From CAZMGB01 sp964565775 (GTDB taxonomy: Bacteria; Chloroflexota; Dehalococcoidia; DSTF01; JALHUB01), in contig CAZMGB010000001.1 in assembly GCA_964565775.1 (NCBI GenBank), positions 192,887 through 256,886 on the forward strand: 64,000 nt of DNA. Direction: 5' to 3'. Below the pieces are notes generated by a model, which was given only the letters and a program-made list of their open reading frames with translations, ran no database searches and was not told the origin of the DNA. Below are positions 1 through 7,765 of the stretch, in pieces. The translations under genes and the position numbers were made by a program. Every line of letters begins with the position of its first letter. Position 1 is the stretch's first letter.

Positions 1-227
1 ATGCTCAGCAGGCGGCCGAACTCGCCAGCGTGAACCCGCTCCTCGTTGGCGATGTCAATGAGGACTTTCTTTGCCAGCGGGTGATCCGTAGCGTCGGCGT
101 GGGCCATGTATAGATGGATCGCCTCGTGTTCAGCGGCGATGTTCAGACGGATGGCACGGATCAACTCCTCCGTGGTGAGCTTGCGGTCGGGCACCATACC
201 ACTGAAGGGATTTAGGAACTCGGGCAT
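1..227 (-). CDS. Ferritin-like protein of the encapsulin-cargo type, cut by the window edge
   Basis: The minus-strand frame opens at an ATG at 227 and runs off the left edge, giving about 75 N-terminal residues. It reads as a helical ferritin-like domain: LTTEELIRAIRLNIAAEHEA, then AIHLYMAHA, then LIDIANEERVHAGEF. The E..H pairs (AEHEA and EERVHAGEF) are the di-iron ligand pattern. The closest family I recognise is the short ferritin-like protein encoded beside, or fused to, encapsulin in Thermotoga and Pyrococcus, which has the same EEL..LRLAI.AE..AI.LYE and REEKAHVGEF layout. In that family the shell gene lies directly downstream, which here would be beyond position 1. The role would be iron or redox chemistry inside a protein nanocompartment. 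A generic rubrerythrin-like protein is the alternative. The C-terminus, where a shell-targeting peptide would sit, is not visible. Confidence 0.7.
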   Translation of the reverse strand, partial: MPEFLNPFSGMVPDRKLTTEELIRAIRLNIAAEHEAIHLYMAHADATDHPLAKKVLIDIANEERVHAGEFGRLLS

Positions 228-460
228 TTCCGCCTCCTCTTTTCCTCGTCATCTGGGGTCGCGATGTCTCACGCGTGGCTGGTCTGGTCAGCGGCCCTGC
301 CGCATCACGATCTCGCCTCCACCTCGGCGACGATCTTGATCGCATCGATGACGCTGTCGGGGTTCAGGGATACGGATTCGATGCGAGCTGCGTCAGCCAG
401 GCGGGGAACTCCGGGTGGTCGCTGGGCGCCTGGCCGAGTGTGCGCCGGAGGGAACAACAT

Positions 461-538
<78 letters not shown>

Positions 539-549
539 CAACGCCCATC

Positions 550-1251
550 TTACTCGACGCCATTAGCCTTCGCAAGCAGCCGAAGCGCGAGCCCCGCCCT
601 CGGCAGGCAGATCGCCCCTTCGGCCGCATCGCCGACATCCTCCGTGTCGCCTCGGTCCCTGAGGTAGGCGGTGTAGGCCGCGACGATGGCGTCCAGCTCG
701 TCGTGGGTGAGGGGAGCCCGATAGGAGTCAAGGCCGTCCACCAGCGCCTCAAGCCGGCTCCGCAGGTAGGCCAGCCCCTCCGCCGTCGTCTTCCTGGGCA
801 GAGGGCTGCCGAAGAGGAGGATCTTGGTGGCGTAGGGGAACACCTCCAATACGTGCATGCCCTCCCCTTCGAGGCGCCGGCGCAGCTCGATCGCGCGGTA
901 GACCATGGGCTTGATGATGGAGCGCTTCGTCGTGAAGAAGAGGCCGATCCCCATGCGCGAAACCTCTCGCTCCGACTCCCGCTTTCCGTCGGGGGCGACC
1001 GCGAGGCAGGCGCAGCTCTCCTCCAGGCAGCAGAGGCCCCTCGGCAGGCCGATGGGCGCGTCTATGGCGACGAAGCGGGGCCGGCCGCTGAGGGCCAGGC
1101 GCAGAATCTCCCTGTCGCTCCCGACGGAGCCCACCTCGACGAGCCGAGCGCCCTCGCCCAGTACCGCGTAGCCGGACGGGCTGCTGGCGGAAGAAGTGAG
1201 GTCGATGCCCAGGTACGTCTTCGTGGAGCCGTGCTGGCACTTCCGAGCCAA
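550..1251 (-). CDS. DUF429 family protein (predicted RNase H-fold nuclease)
   Basis: The 233-residue protein begins near YLGIDLTSS, the first acidic strand of the DUF429 fold. It continues with FVAIDAPIGLPRG and a C-terminal LTHDELDAIVAAYTAYL block, which supply the conserved aspartates of this family. DUF429 proteins are predicted to have an RNase H/resolvase-like fold, but their substrate is not established. A cysteine-rich stretch, GLCCLEESCACL at about residues 92-103, is noticeable. The only usable start is a TTG at 1251, eight bases after the stop of the upstream membrane-protein gene, so the two are probably co-transcribed. The family call is good; the biochemical role is unknown. Confidence 0.75.
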   Translation of the reverse strand: MARKCQHGSTKTYLGIDLTSSASSPSGYAVLGEGARLVEVGSVGSDREILRLALSGRPRFVAIDAPIGLPRGLCCLEESCACLAVAPDGKRESEREVSRMGIGLFFTTKRSIIKPMVYRAIELRRRLEGEGMHVLEVFPYATKILLFGSPLPRKTTAEGLAYLRSRLEALVDGLDSYRAPLTHDELDAIVAAYTAYLRDRGDTEDVGDAAEGAICLPRAGLALRLLAKANGVE

Positions 1252-1258
1252 AGGCGCG

Positions 1259-2089
1259 CTATGCCCCCGCAGCGATGCGGCCGATGATGACGATGGCCAG
1301 CCCGGCCAGCGCCACCGTCACGAACTCCAGCGCCACCGACCGCGAGAGATTGCCGGTGAGGGAGTGGTGCGTCAGCCCCGTCGATAGGTAGAAGACGAGG
1401 AGGAGGAAGACAGCGGCCAGGAAGCCCTCGAGCGGCAGGAAGTAAAGCGCCCAACGGGCCTCAGCGATGACGAGGCCGATCGCCCCGGCGAGCGCCACCG
1501 TGCGCGCCAGGTCCGGTTCACCCTCTCGCAGCACCTCCGCCGCCAGCAGGACACTCGTAGCGCCGACGGCGAGGGCGGCCGGGATGAGGGCGACGTCGAA
1601 GCTGTAGACGGCGGCGTAGATGCCGAAGGCCGTGAGATAGGTGGCGACGTTCAGGATGAATCGGGCGGCGGGATAGGCGGGCGCCCCGACATCCACGGAG
1701 ACGTACTCGGCGTAGACGGTCGCGCCCATGCCGATGGCTGCGACCACCGTCGCCACGAGTGTCCAGTAGCCGACGACCGTGTCCTCGAGGAACAGGCCCG
1801 CCGAGAGGGCAAGGAGCGTAGGCACGTACAGGTAAGGCGCAGTGTCCGAGACATCGTGGAAGTCCGCCTCCGGGTGAGAGCGGATCACCCCGTCGGTGCC
1901 CAGCGCCACCAGCCCCATCACAACCAGCAGAATCCAGGCCAGGGTGGGCTCGACCGTGAGGTAGAAGGCAAGACCGACGCCGAAGAGAACGGCCAGGACG
2001 GGGATGAGGCCGTTGCGCGGCCAGCCGGCGCTCTCGACCTCCGGCCCGCCGGGCTGCTCCTCGCCTTGCACGCTGGTCGTCGTCGCCAT
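1259..2089 (-). CDS. Polytopic membrane protein, DUF5656-like
   Basis: About 276 residues. After a short polar N-terminus (MATTTSVQGEEQPGG) there are roughly eight hydrophobic segments, beginning LIPVLAVLFGVGLAFYLTV and ending VALAGLAIVIIGRI. The pattern resembles the DUF5656 membrane family found mainly in Chloroflexota, which has no known function. I chose the ATG at 2089 rather than further upstream because AAGGGGAG lies about eight bases before it; the longer frame would add a basic leader with no ribosome binding site. The stop is seven bases before the TTG start of the DUF429 gene, suggesting one operon. No catalytic motif is visible. Confidence 0.6.
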   Translation of the reverse strand: MATTTSVQGEEQPGGPEVESAGWPRNGLIPVLAVLFGVGLAFYLTVEPTLAWILLVVMGLVALGTDGVIRSHPEADFHDVSDTAPYLYVPTLLALSAGLFLEDTVVGYWTLVATVVAAIGMGATVYAEYVSVDVGAPAYPAARFILNVATYLTAFGIYAAVYSFDVALIPAALAVGATSVLLAAEVLREGEPDLARTVALAGAIGLVIAEARWALYFLPLEGFLAAVFLLLVFYLSTGLTHHSLTGNLSRSVALEFVTVALAGLAIVIIGRIAAGA

Positions 2090-2284
2090 GTGGCTCCCCT
2101 TCCGCCGGAGGCGGACCCGCTTCCGGCACGAGGCGCACCCTGCCTGGGCGCCCCGCAGCAAGCCGCATTCTAGCGCCGCCCAGTGGTGCGGTCAAACGAG
2201 CCAGGCCACCATAAGCGGCCAGCGATCGGTCGGACGATGTTCGCCCCCCGCCTGATGGTCATTGACAGGATAACCCGCCCCGAT

Positions 2285-2321
2285 CTTCGTAGTCGGGGTC
2301 TTCAGACCCCGACAGGTTCGC
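2285..2321. repeat. Interspersed palindromic repeat, GTCGGGGTCT type
   Basis: A 10-bp perfect inverted repeat (2292-2301 and 2304-2313, two-base loop) is flanked by TTCGTAG and AGGTTCGCT. Near-identical copies with the same flanks occur at 7624-7664 and, in reverse, at 36309-36347; the bare palindrome recurs at 51848-51869. It lies just past the mfd stop codon and could act as a weak transcription-end hairpin, though no U tract follows. Confidence 0.8.
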
Positions 2322-2323
2322 TC

Positions 2324-5300
2324 TTAGCCTGCCTGCGACGCCGCCGCCAGCGACCGCTCTGCCATGGTCTCCAGCAGGGCCGACAGGGTGGAGCGCCAGC
2401 GATCGCGGAGGACGGAGACATCAAGGCGGAGCTGGGTTCGCCCCACCCACACGCCGTCGCCGACGTCACGCGGCAGCACTCCCCTGTGGAGACGGGCGCC
2501 TTCGGCCATGCGAACCACTATTTGACCGTCCTCCCGCTGGATCGACTCGACGCCGGCCGCGCGGGCAAGCGCCCGCAGCCGCACGGCGAACAGCAGGTTC
2601 TTCACCGACGACGGCAGCGGCCCGAAGCGGTCGACCATCTCGCGCGCCAGATCGTCGGTCTCCTCCGGCCGCCGCACCTGGGACAGGCGCTGGTAGAGGG
2701 CGAGGCGCAGGTTCAGGTCGTCTACGTAGGCCTCGGGTATGTGAGCCGTGAGGGGAAGATCCATGGTCAGCGGTGGCTGGGCGGTGGCTGGTGCGGGTGG
2801 CCTCTCGCCCTTCATTATCGCCTTCAGCCGCTCGACGGCCTCGCCCAGGAGACGGACGTAGAGGTCAAAGCCCACGGCGCCGATCTGGCCGCTTTGCTCC
2901 GCCCCCAGCAGGTTGCCGGCGCCCCGGATCTCGAGGTCCTTGAGCGCGATCTGGAAGCCGGCGCCCAGTTCGCTCGCCTCGAAGATGGTCTGGAGGCGCT
3001 TCTGGGCGGTCTCGCTCAGGGCGCGATGGCGGTCGTAGAGGAGGTAGGCGTAGGCGCGGGAGGCGCCCCTGCCGACGCGGCCTCGGAGCTGGTAGAGCTG
3101 CGCCAGCCCGAACGCGTCGGCGCGGTTGATGATGATTGTGTTCACGTTGGGGATGTCCAGCCCCGACTCGATGATGGTGGTGCAGACGAGCACGTCGATG
3201 TGGCCGGCCACGAAGTCGAGCATCGCCCGTTCCAGCACCTCCTCGGGCATCTGGCCGTGGGCGACGCCGACCTCGGCCTCGGGCACGAGGTCGCGCAGGC
3301 GTCGCGCGATCTGCTCGATGTTGTGCACTCGGTTGTGGACGAAGTAGACCTGCCCACCCCGCTCGAGCTCCCGTACGATAGCCTCGCGCACCATCTGGTC
3401 GTCGGACTCCAGGACGTAGGTCTTGATCGGCAGCCGTTCCTCCGGAGGCGTCTCCATCGTCGACATGTCGCGGATGCCGGTGAGCGACATGTGGAGCGTC
3501 CTCGGTATCGGCGTCGCGGAGAGGGTGAGGACGTCCACCTCTCTTCGCATCTGCTTCAGCCGCTCCTTGTGGGCCACGCCGAAACGCTGCTCCTCGTCGA
3601 CGATCACCAGGCCGAGGTCCTTGAAACTCACGTCCTTCTGGAGCAGGCGGTGCGTGCCGATGACGATGTCGATGCTGCCCACGGCCACGTCGGCCACCAC
3701 CTGGCGCTGATCTCGCTCCGAGCGAAAGCGCGAGAGCATCTCCAGGCGCACGGGGAAGCTGGCGAGGCGCTCCTTGAAAGTCTGGTAGTGCTGCTGAGCG
3801 AGAACGGTCGTGGGCACCAGCACTGCTACCTGGCGGCCGTCGAGGACGGCTTTGAAGGCGGCGCGGATCGCCACCTCCGTCTTGCCGTAGCCCACATCGC
3901 CGCAGACGAGGCGGTCCATCGGGCGTGCGACCTCCATGTCAGCCTTCACCGCCCTCACCGCCTCGAGCTGGTCGGGCGTCTCGACATAAGGGAACGAGGC
4001 CTCGAGCTCCTGCTGCCAGGGGGTGTCAGGCGAGAACGTGTGGCCCTCCATAACCTGGCGGGCGGCGTAGAGGGCGAGGAGTTCGCGCGCCAGGTCGGCC
4101 ACGGCGCGCCGCACTCGCTCCTTGGTGCGAGACCAGTCCTGGCTGCCGAGGCGCGTCAGCGCCGGCGTGAAGTCGCCCGGCCCGACGTAGCGGCTCACGC
4201 GGTCCACCTGGTCCGTCGGCACGTAGAGCCGGTCGCCGGCGGCGTAGTGGAGCTCCATGTACTCCCGGTCGTGGCCGTCCGGCCGCAGGTTCGTGAGCCC
4301 GGCGAACCTGGCGATTCCGTGCTCGACGTGCACCACGAAATCGCCCGGCGCCAGGTCGGCGAGGAAAGCCTCACGGTCGGCGGCGCGGCGCGGCGTCAGC
4401 CGTCGCTGCTTGGCGAAGCCGAAGATCTCAGTATCGGTGAGGAGGGTGAGGCTCTGGCTGTCGCGCAGCACCCAGCCCTTCGGGCTGAGCCCTTCGGGCT
4501 GAGCCTCAGGACGAAGCCTCAGGACGAAGCCCGCTGGCAGAGAGCCCTGCACCAGCACGATGGAGTCCCGCGGCACTGCCGCATCGCTCTCGGCTGCGGC
4601 GGTGATGCCGTCTTCGGCGAGGACTTCGGACAGTCGCGCCGACTGCTGAGTCACGGCGACCACTGCCTCGCCTCTCCGTGCTGCCTTCGCGAGCTCAGCG
4701 GCCATCACGCGCAGTCGGCCCCCATAGGAGGGCGCTGCCGAGAAGGGCAGCCGCGCTGCCGTTCGCTCGGGCGACGGCGCTAGCTCCGCATCCCCCTGCC
4801 CGGCCCAGCGCGCCAGATCGATGCGCCGCGCCGGCCGTTCCAGGAGCTCTCGCACCTGCGGCCATGCGAGGTGGGGTAGGGGCATGCCGGCGGGCAGCTC
4901 ACCCCTCGATAGCTGGTCGGCCCGCACCTCCTCTGTCCGGCGGTCGTGCTCCTCCTGGACGAGGGCGAGGTCGGCCGGTTCATCGACGATGACAACGCCC
5001 CCAGGGGGAAGATGGTCGAGGAGGCTGCCTGTAGCCAGGAACGCGGTATAGAAGTAGTCGGCGTCGAAGGGCTCACCGGCGGCGAGCAGCTCCATCTCGC
5101 GCTCGAACCGGCCGCGCTCCTGGTAGTTGCACGGCGTCAGGTCGAGGGACGACAGGAAGGGTGCTGCCTCGGCGCTGGGCAGGAGCATCTCGCGGGCCGG
5201 GCCCAGGACGGCCGCGTCGGTCCTTCGCAGCGAGCGCTGAGTGTCGGGATCGAAGTAGCGGACGCTCTCCACCCGCTGGCCCAGGAGCTCGATGCGCAGG

Positions 5301-5899
5301 GGCGAGTCGTGCGTCGGTGGGAAGACATCGACAATGCCGCCGCGCCGAGCGGCCTGGCCGGGACTGTCGACCAGGCTCACGAGCTGGTAGCCGCGCCGGG
5401 CCAGCCGGCGCAGCAGCTCCTCCGGCGGCACGTCGCTGCCGATGGTGACGGTCTCGCTGCCCTGCGACAGCTCGTGCGGCGAGAGGGTGCGCTGGGCCAG
5501 GGCCTGCCCGGAAGCGACGACCACCAGCGGCGCCGGGGCTTCGTCCTCCTCGGCGAGGGCGCGGAGCACGCTCAGGCGCTGGCTCAGGGTTGTGGGGTCG
5601 ATGGCGATGCGCTCGTAGGGGAGCGACTCCCGCTCGGGAAAGAGGAGCACGCGGCTGTCGTCGCCCAGCCAGGAGGCCAGCTCCTCGGCCAGCGAGCGCG
5701 CGTGCTGGGGTCGCGGCGCGATGACGACGGCGGGCACCCATGCGTCAGCGTTGCGGGCGAGGGCCGCTATGACGCAGGCCTTGGCGCCGTCGGGCACGCC
5801 GAGAACGAGCCGCTCTCCGGCCGACGGAGCGCCGGTGAGGTGGCCCAGCGCGGGCTCGACGACCGCCTCGACAGCGGGAAGGAGACCGGATAGGTCCAT
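2324..5899 (-). CDS. mfd: Transcription-repair coupling factor Mfd
   Basis: About 1191 residues, the usual Mfd length. Mfd is the DNA translocase that releases RNA polymerase stalled at lesions and recruits UvrA. The order is an N-terminal UvrB-like part (SRVLLFPERESLPYERIA), the RNA-polymerase-interaction domain (FVVHVEHGIARFAGL), a RecG-like helicase core with Walker A GDVGYGKTEVA near residue 665 and DEEQ box VDEEQRFGV near 766, motif VI QLRGRVGRG, and the C-terminal TRCF domain. I prefer the ATG at 5899, with GGAGG about 11 bases upstream, over TTG/GTG codons 24-30 bases earlier. An in-frame block of short tandem repeats lies at 4474-4527, between the N-terminal part and LLTDTEIFGF, and looks like an insertion that adds about 18 residues. 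Confidence 0.96.
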   Translation of the reverse strand: MDLSGLLPAVEAVVEPALGHLTGAPSAGERLVLGVPDGAKACVIAALARNADAWVPAVVIAPRPQHARSLAEELASWLGDDSRVLLFPERESLPYERIAIDPTTLSQRLSVLRALAEEDEAPAPLVVVASGQALAQRTLSPHELSQGSETVTIGSDVPPEELLRRLARRGYQLVSLVDSPGQAARRGGIVDVFPPTHDSPLRIELLGQRVESVRYFDPDTQRSLRRTDAAVLGPAREMLLPSAEAAPFLSSLDLTPCNYQERGRFEREMELLAAGEPFDADYFYTAFLATGSLLDHLPPGGVVIVDEPADLALVQEEHDRRTEEVRADQLSRGELPAGMPLPHLAWPQVRELLERPARRIDLARWAGQGDAELAPSPERTAARLPFSAAPSYGGRLRVMAAELAKAARRGEAVVAVTQQSARLSEVLAEDGITAAAESDAAVPRDSIVLVQGSLPAGFVLRLRPEAQPEGLSPKGWVLRDSQSLTLLTDTEIFGFAKQRRLTPRRAADREAFLADLAPGDFVVHVEHGIARFAGLTNLRPDGHDREYMELHYAAGDRLYVPTDQVDRVSRYVGPGDFTPALTRLGSQDWSRTKERVRRAVADLARELLALYAARQVMEGHTFSPDTPWQQELEASFPYVETPDQLEAVRAVKADMEVARPMDRLVCGDVGYGKTEVAIRAAFKAVLDGRQVAVLVPTTVLAQQHYQTFKERLASFPVRLEMLSRFRSERDQRQVVADVAVGSIDIVIGTHRLLQKDVSFKDLGLVIVDEEQRFGVAHKERLKQMRREVDVLTLSATPIPRTLHMSLTGIRDMSTMETPPEERLPIKTYVLESDDQMVREAIVRELERGGQVYFVHNRVHNIEQIARRLRDLVPEAEVGVAHGQMPEEVLERAMLDFVAGHIDVLVCTTIIESGLDIPNVNTIIINRADAFGLAQLYQLRGRVGRGASRAYAYLLYDRHRALSETAQKRLQTIFEASELGAGFQIALKDLEIRGAGNLLGAEQSGQIGAVGFDLYVRLLGEAVERLKAIMKGERPPAPATAQPPLTMDLPLTAHIPEAYVDDLNLRLALYQRLSQVRRPEETDDLAREMVDRFGPLPSSVKNLLFAVRLRALARAAGVESIQREDGQIVVRMAEGARLHRGVLPRDVGDGVWVGRTQLRLDVSVLRDRWRSTLSALLETMAERSLAAASQAG
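4474..4527. repeat. Tandem short repeats inserted in frame inside mfd
   Basis: Two 14-base units (4474-4487 and 4488-4501, AGCCCTTCGGGCTG) are followed by two 13-base units (4502-4514 and 4515-4527, AGCCTCAGGACGA). The block totals 54 bases, or 18 codons, so it keeps the mfd frame and is translated as a Pro/Leu/Glu-rich stretch. The first unit is itself palindromic around TTCG. Confidence 0.8.
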
Positions 5900-5932
5900 G
5901 ACAGGCGGTGCCTCCGACTCCAACACCAAAAC

Positions 5933-5956
5933 GGGCTGGCCCTGAGAGACCAGCCC
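5933..5956 (-). terminator. Possible hairpin terminator between mocA-like gene and mfd
   Basis: GGGCTGG (5933-5939) pairs with CCAGCCC (5950-5956) around a 10-base loop. On the minus strand it is followed by GTTTTGG, a poor U tract. It lies between the stop of the upstream MocA-like gene and the mfd start and could separate the two transcription units. Confidence 0.35.
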
Positions 5957-6028
5957 TCCGAATCAGTATTGTACCAGCGGTCATCATGCGCGGCAACGGC
6001 TAGGCTTCGGCCCTGCGCGGCGTCGCCA

Positions 6029-6619
6029 TCAGCCGAAGGTGGCCTTGCGGGCCCGCTCGTAGTCCTCGGGCGAATTGATGTCCAGCAGCACCAGCGGGCT
6101 ATCGAACGGCACCTCTTGAACCTGCCGGGCGTGCCGGCGCATCACCTCTCGCAGGCCGAGCGTCTCCTCCCTCACCGCCGCTAGCTCCGGGATGAGGGAG
6201 CCGTCGAAGATGGGCGGGTGGCCGCGGCGGCCCTGGTAGGAGGGAACGGTGATGAGGCCGCCGCCCTGACGGTGCGCCGTTACGAGCCTGTCGATGAGGT
6301 GGGCGGGCCGGGGCTGGTCGACGGCCAGGATGAGGACCGCCTCCGTATCCGGGGCCAGGGCTCGCACTCCGGCGCGCACGGAGCCGGCGCGGCCCTCTCG
6401 GTAGTCCGCGTTCGTCACCAGCAGAGCGTCGGGGTTGCGGATGCGGCGTCGCACACTCTCCGCCTCATGCCCGAGGACGACGACCACCTTCTCGACCTTG
6501 CCGGCCTTGAGCTGCGCCAGCTCGTACTCGATGAGCGTGGCGTCGCCCCAGGGGAGGAGCGGCTTGGGCGAGCCCATGCGGGCGGACTCACCGGCGGCGA
6601 GCAGGACAGCGCTGATCAT
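6029..6619 (-). CDS. MocA/MobA-like nucleotidyltransferase
   Basis: The 196-residue protein starts MISAVLLAAGESARMGSPKP, the GT-A nucleotide-binding loop (LAAG..RMG..K) of molybdenum-cofactor cytidylyl- or guanylyltransferases. It keeps LILAVDQPRPA in place of the usual DQP block and ends with a LLDINSPEDYERA motif typical of MocA and related enzymes. MocA attaches CMP to molybdopterin for xanthine-dehydrogenase-type enzymes. The three-subunit molybdenum hydroxylase encoded 1.1 kb upstream is a plausible client, which favours the MocA role, but this is context-based. It follows the DinB-SCP2 gene by 10 bases on the same strand. Confidence 0.82.
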   Translation of the reverse strand: MISAVLLAAGESARMGSPKPLLPWGDATLIEYELAQLKAGKVEKVVVVLGHEAESVRRRIRNPDALLVTNADYREGRAGSVRAGVRALAPDTEAVLILAVDQPRPAHLIDRLVTAHRQGGGLITVPSYQGRRGHPPIFDGSLIPELAAVREETLGLREVMRRHARQVQEVPFDSPLVLLDINSPEDYERARKATFG

Positions 6620-6629
6620 GCCGGTGGGA

Positions 6630-7496
6630 CTAGCTCACCTGGAATAGCTTTTCGAATCGGGCGAGAAGGCCGAATTTCGTGGGCCTGCCCCTGATACGCA
6701 GGTGCCGAGTGAAAAGTGCACGGGCCGGATTCAGCTCCTTCGTTTGCAGGTCCAGCCAGTCGCGCGGCTTCAGGCGCATCTCGATGTCCCGTCGTTCTGA
6801 GGGTCCCGGGCGGGAACCGCACCCGGCACCGTCGATCTCGATGATCCACTGACCGCCGCCTTCCCCGAGGAAGGTGAAAACGTAGGTGGCACGCAGGTCG
6901 CCGCCGCGCTCGGGCCAGTACATGGACGGCAGCAGGGCGAACACCCGGCCGAGGAGGTCGTGCATCTCCTCGGGCGAGCACAGGTCTGCCCAGTGGGGAA
7001 GCGACCTGCGCTTGCGGATGCAGCGGCGGATGTCCTGGTAGTGCAGGGGCAGGTGGGCGTAGCCCATCGTGAACAGGTCGCCGAGGGCCGGCTGCCCCGA
7101 GAGGCCGGGATGATGGACGCGCTTCGCCAGGTCGGCGTCGCTGAGGGGCTCAAGCATATGCATGTTCTCGTCGAAGACCGCCCTGAAGCGCTGGATGAGC
7201 TCCTGGACGGGCATGGGGCGCGTCTCCTGCACGTTCCGCTCATTGAACTCGTCGATAGCGCTACGTTCGCTGAAGCCCGGGATCTCCACCGGCTGGCCGG
7301 CCAGATTCAGGGAGACGGCTATGTTTTGCTCTCGCTCCTGCGAGGTGACCAGGTGGCCGAGGTAGTCCTTCGCCGTCCAGCCGCCCCGTTCGACGCTCGA
7401 CCGCCAGTCGTCCATGCCGAGCTGCCGGAACATGTCGAGGCAGCGCTGCACCGCACCTGAGTAGTACTTCTGGAGGGATTCCTTGTCACCTGCCAT
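6630..7496 (-). CDS. DinB-like / SCP2 two-domain protein
   Basis: About 288 residues. The N-terminal half is a DinB/maleylpyruvate-isomerase-type four-helix bundle: the GGWTAKDYLGHLVTSQERE segment supplies the first metal-ligand His, and GYAHLPLHYQDIR supplies the later His pair. The C-terminal third (from about residue 190, ATYVFTFLGEGGGQWIIEID, through LTRHLRIRGRP to FGLLARFEKLF) resembles an SCP2 sterol-carrier domain. The same DinB plus SCP2-like order occurs in mycothiol-dependent maleylpyruvate isomerases, so a metal- and thiol-dependent reaction on a hydrophobic or acidic substrate is possible but unproven. I chose the ATG at 7496 (MAGDKES); a longer frame adds ten unlikely residues. 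Confidence 0.7.
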   Translation of the reverse strand: MAGDKESLQKYYSGAVQRCLDMFRQLGMDDWRSSVERGGWTAKDYLGHLVTSQEREQNIAVSLNLAGQPVEIPGFSERSAIDEFNERNVQETRPMPVQELIQRFRAVFDENMHMLEPLSDADLAKRVHHPGLSGQPALGDLFTMGYAHLPLHYQDIRRCIRKRRSLPHWADLCSPEEMHDLLGRVFALLPSMYWPERGGDLRATYVFTFLGEGGGQWIIEIDGAGCGSRPGPSERRDIEMRLKPRDWLDLQTKELNPARALFTRHLRIRGRPTKFGLLARFEKLFQVS

Positions 7497-7623
7497 GTCG
7501 ACGGCCTCCTGTGCGCCGCGTCGCACGACGAACCTCTACATCGCATCGTGGCCACGGCAGCACTCTGGTAATACCGTGGGGGCAGAGCACCCGCTCGTTA
7601 ACAGAACAACCCGACAGAGCTCG

Positions 7624-7700
7624 TTCTTCGTAGGTCGGGGTCTTGAGACCCCGACATGTTCGCTGCCTGGCCCCCCGCCAGCCTGAAGGCTGGCCTTCGG
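7624..7700. repeat. Two adjacent palindromic repeats (GTCGGGGTCT and GCCAGCCT types)
   Basis: The first palindrome occupies 7634-7655 (GTCGGGGTCT, TG, AGACCCCGAC) with TTCGTAG and GTTCGCT flanks matching the copy at 2285-2321. The second, at 7677-7694, is GCCAGCCT-GA-AGGCTGGC followed by CTTCGGAG. The same second type occurs at 51737-51754 and 54788-54805. They fill the gap between the molybdenum-subunit gene and the DinB gene, where no ORF is supported. Confidence 0.8.
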
Positions 7701-7765
7701 AGATTTGCCCACTCAGTGCGTCGGTTCGCTGTCTCAACGACCATGAGGCCTGTCCCTGTAATTGA

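Noticed and set aside
2183..4783. Very long plus-strand open frame (866 codons) opposite mfd
   Set aside because: It is the antisense of mfd; its composition (Gln/His/Arg/Val-rich) and lack of any domain are typical of shadow frames in GC-rich DNA.
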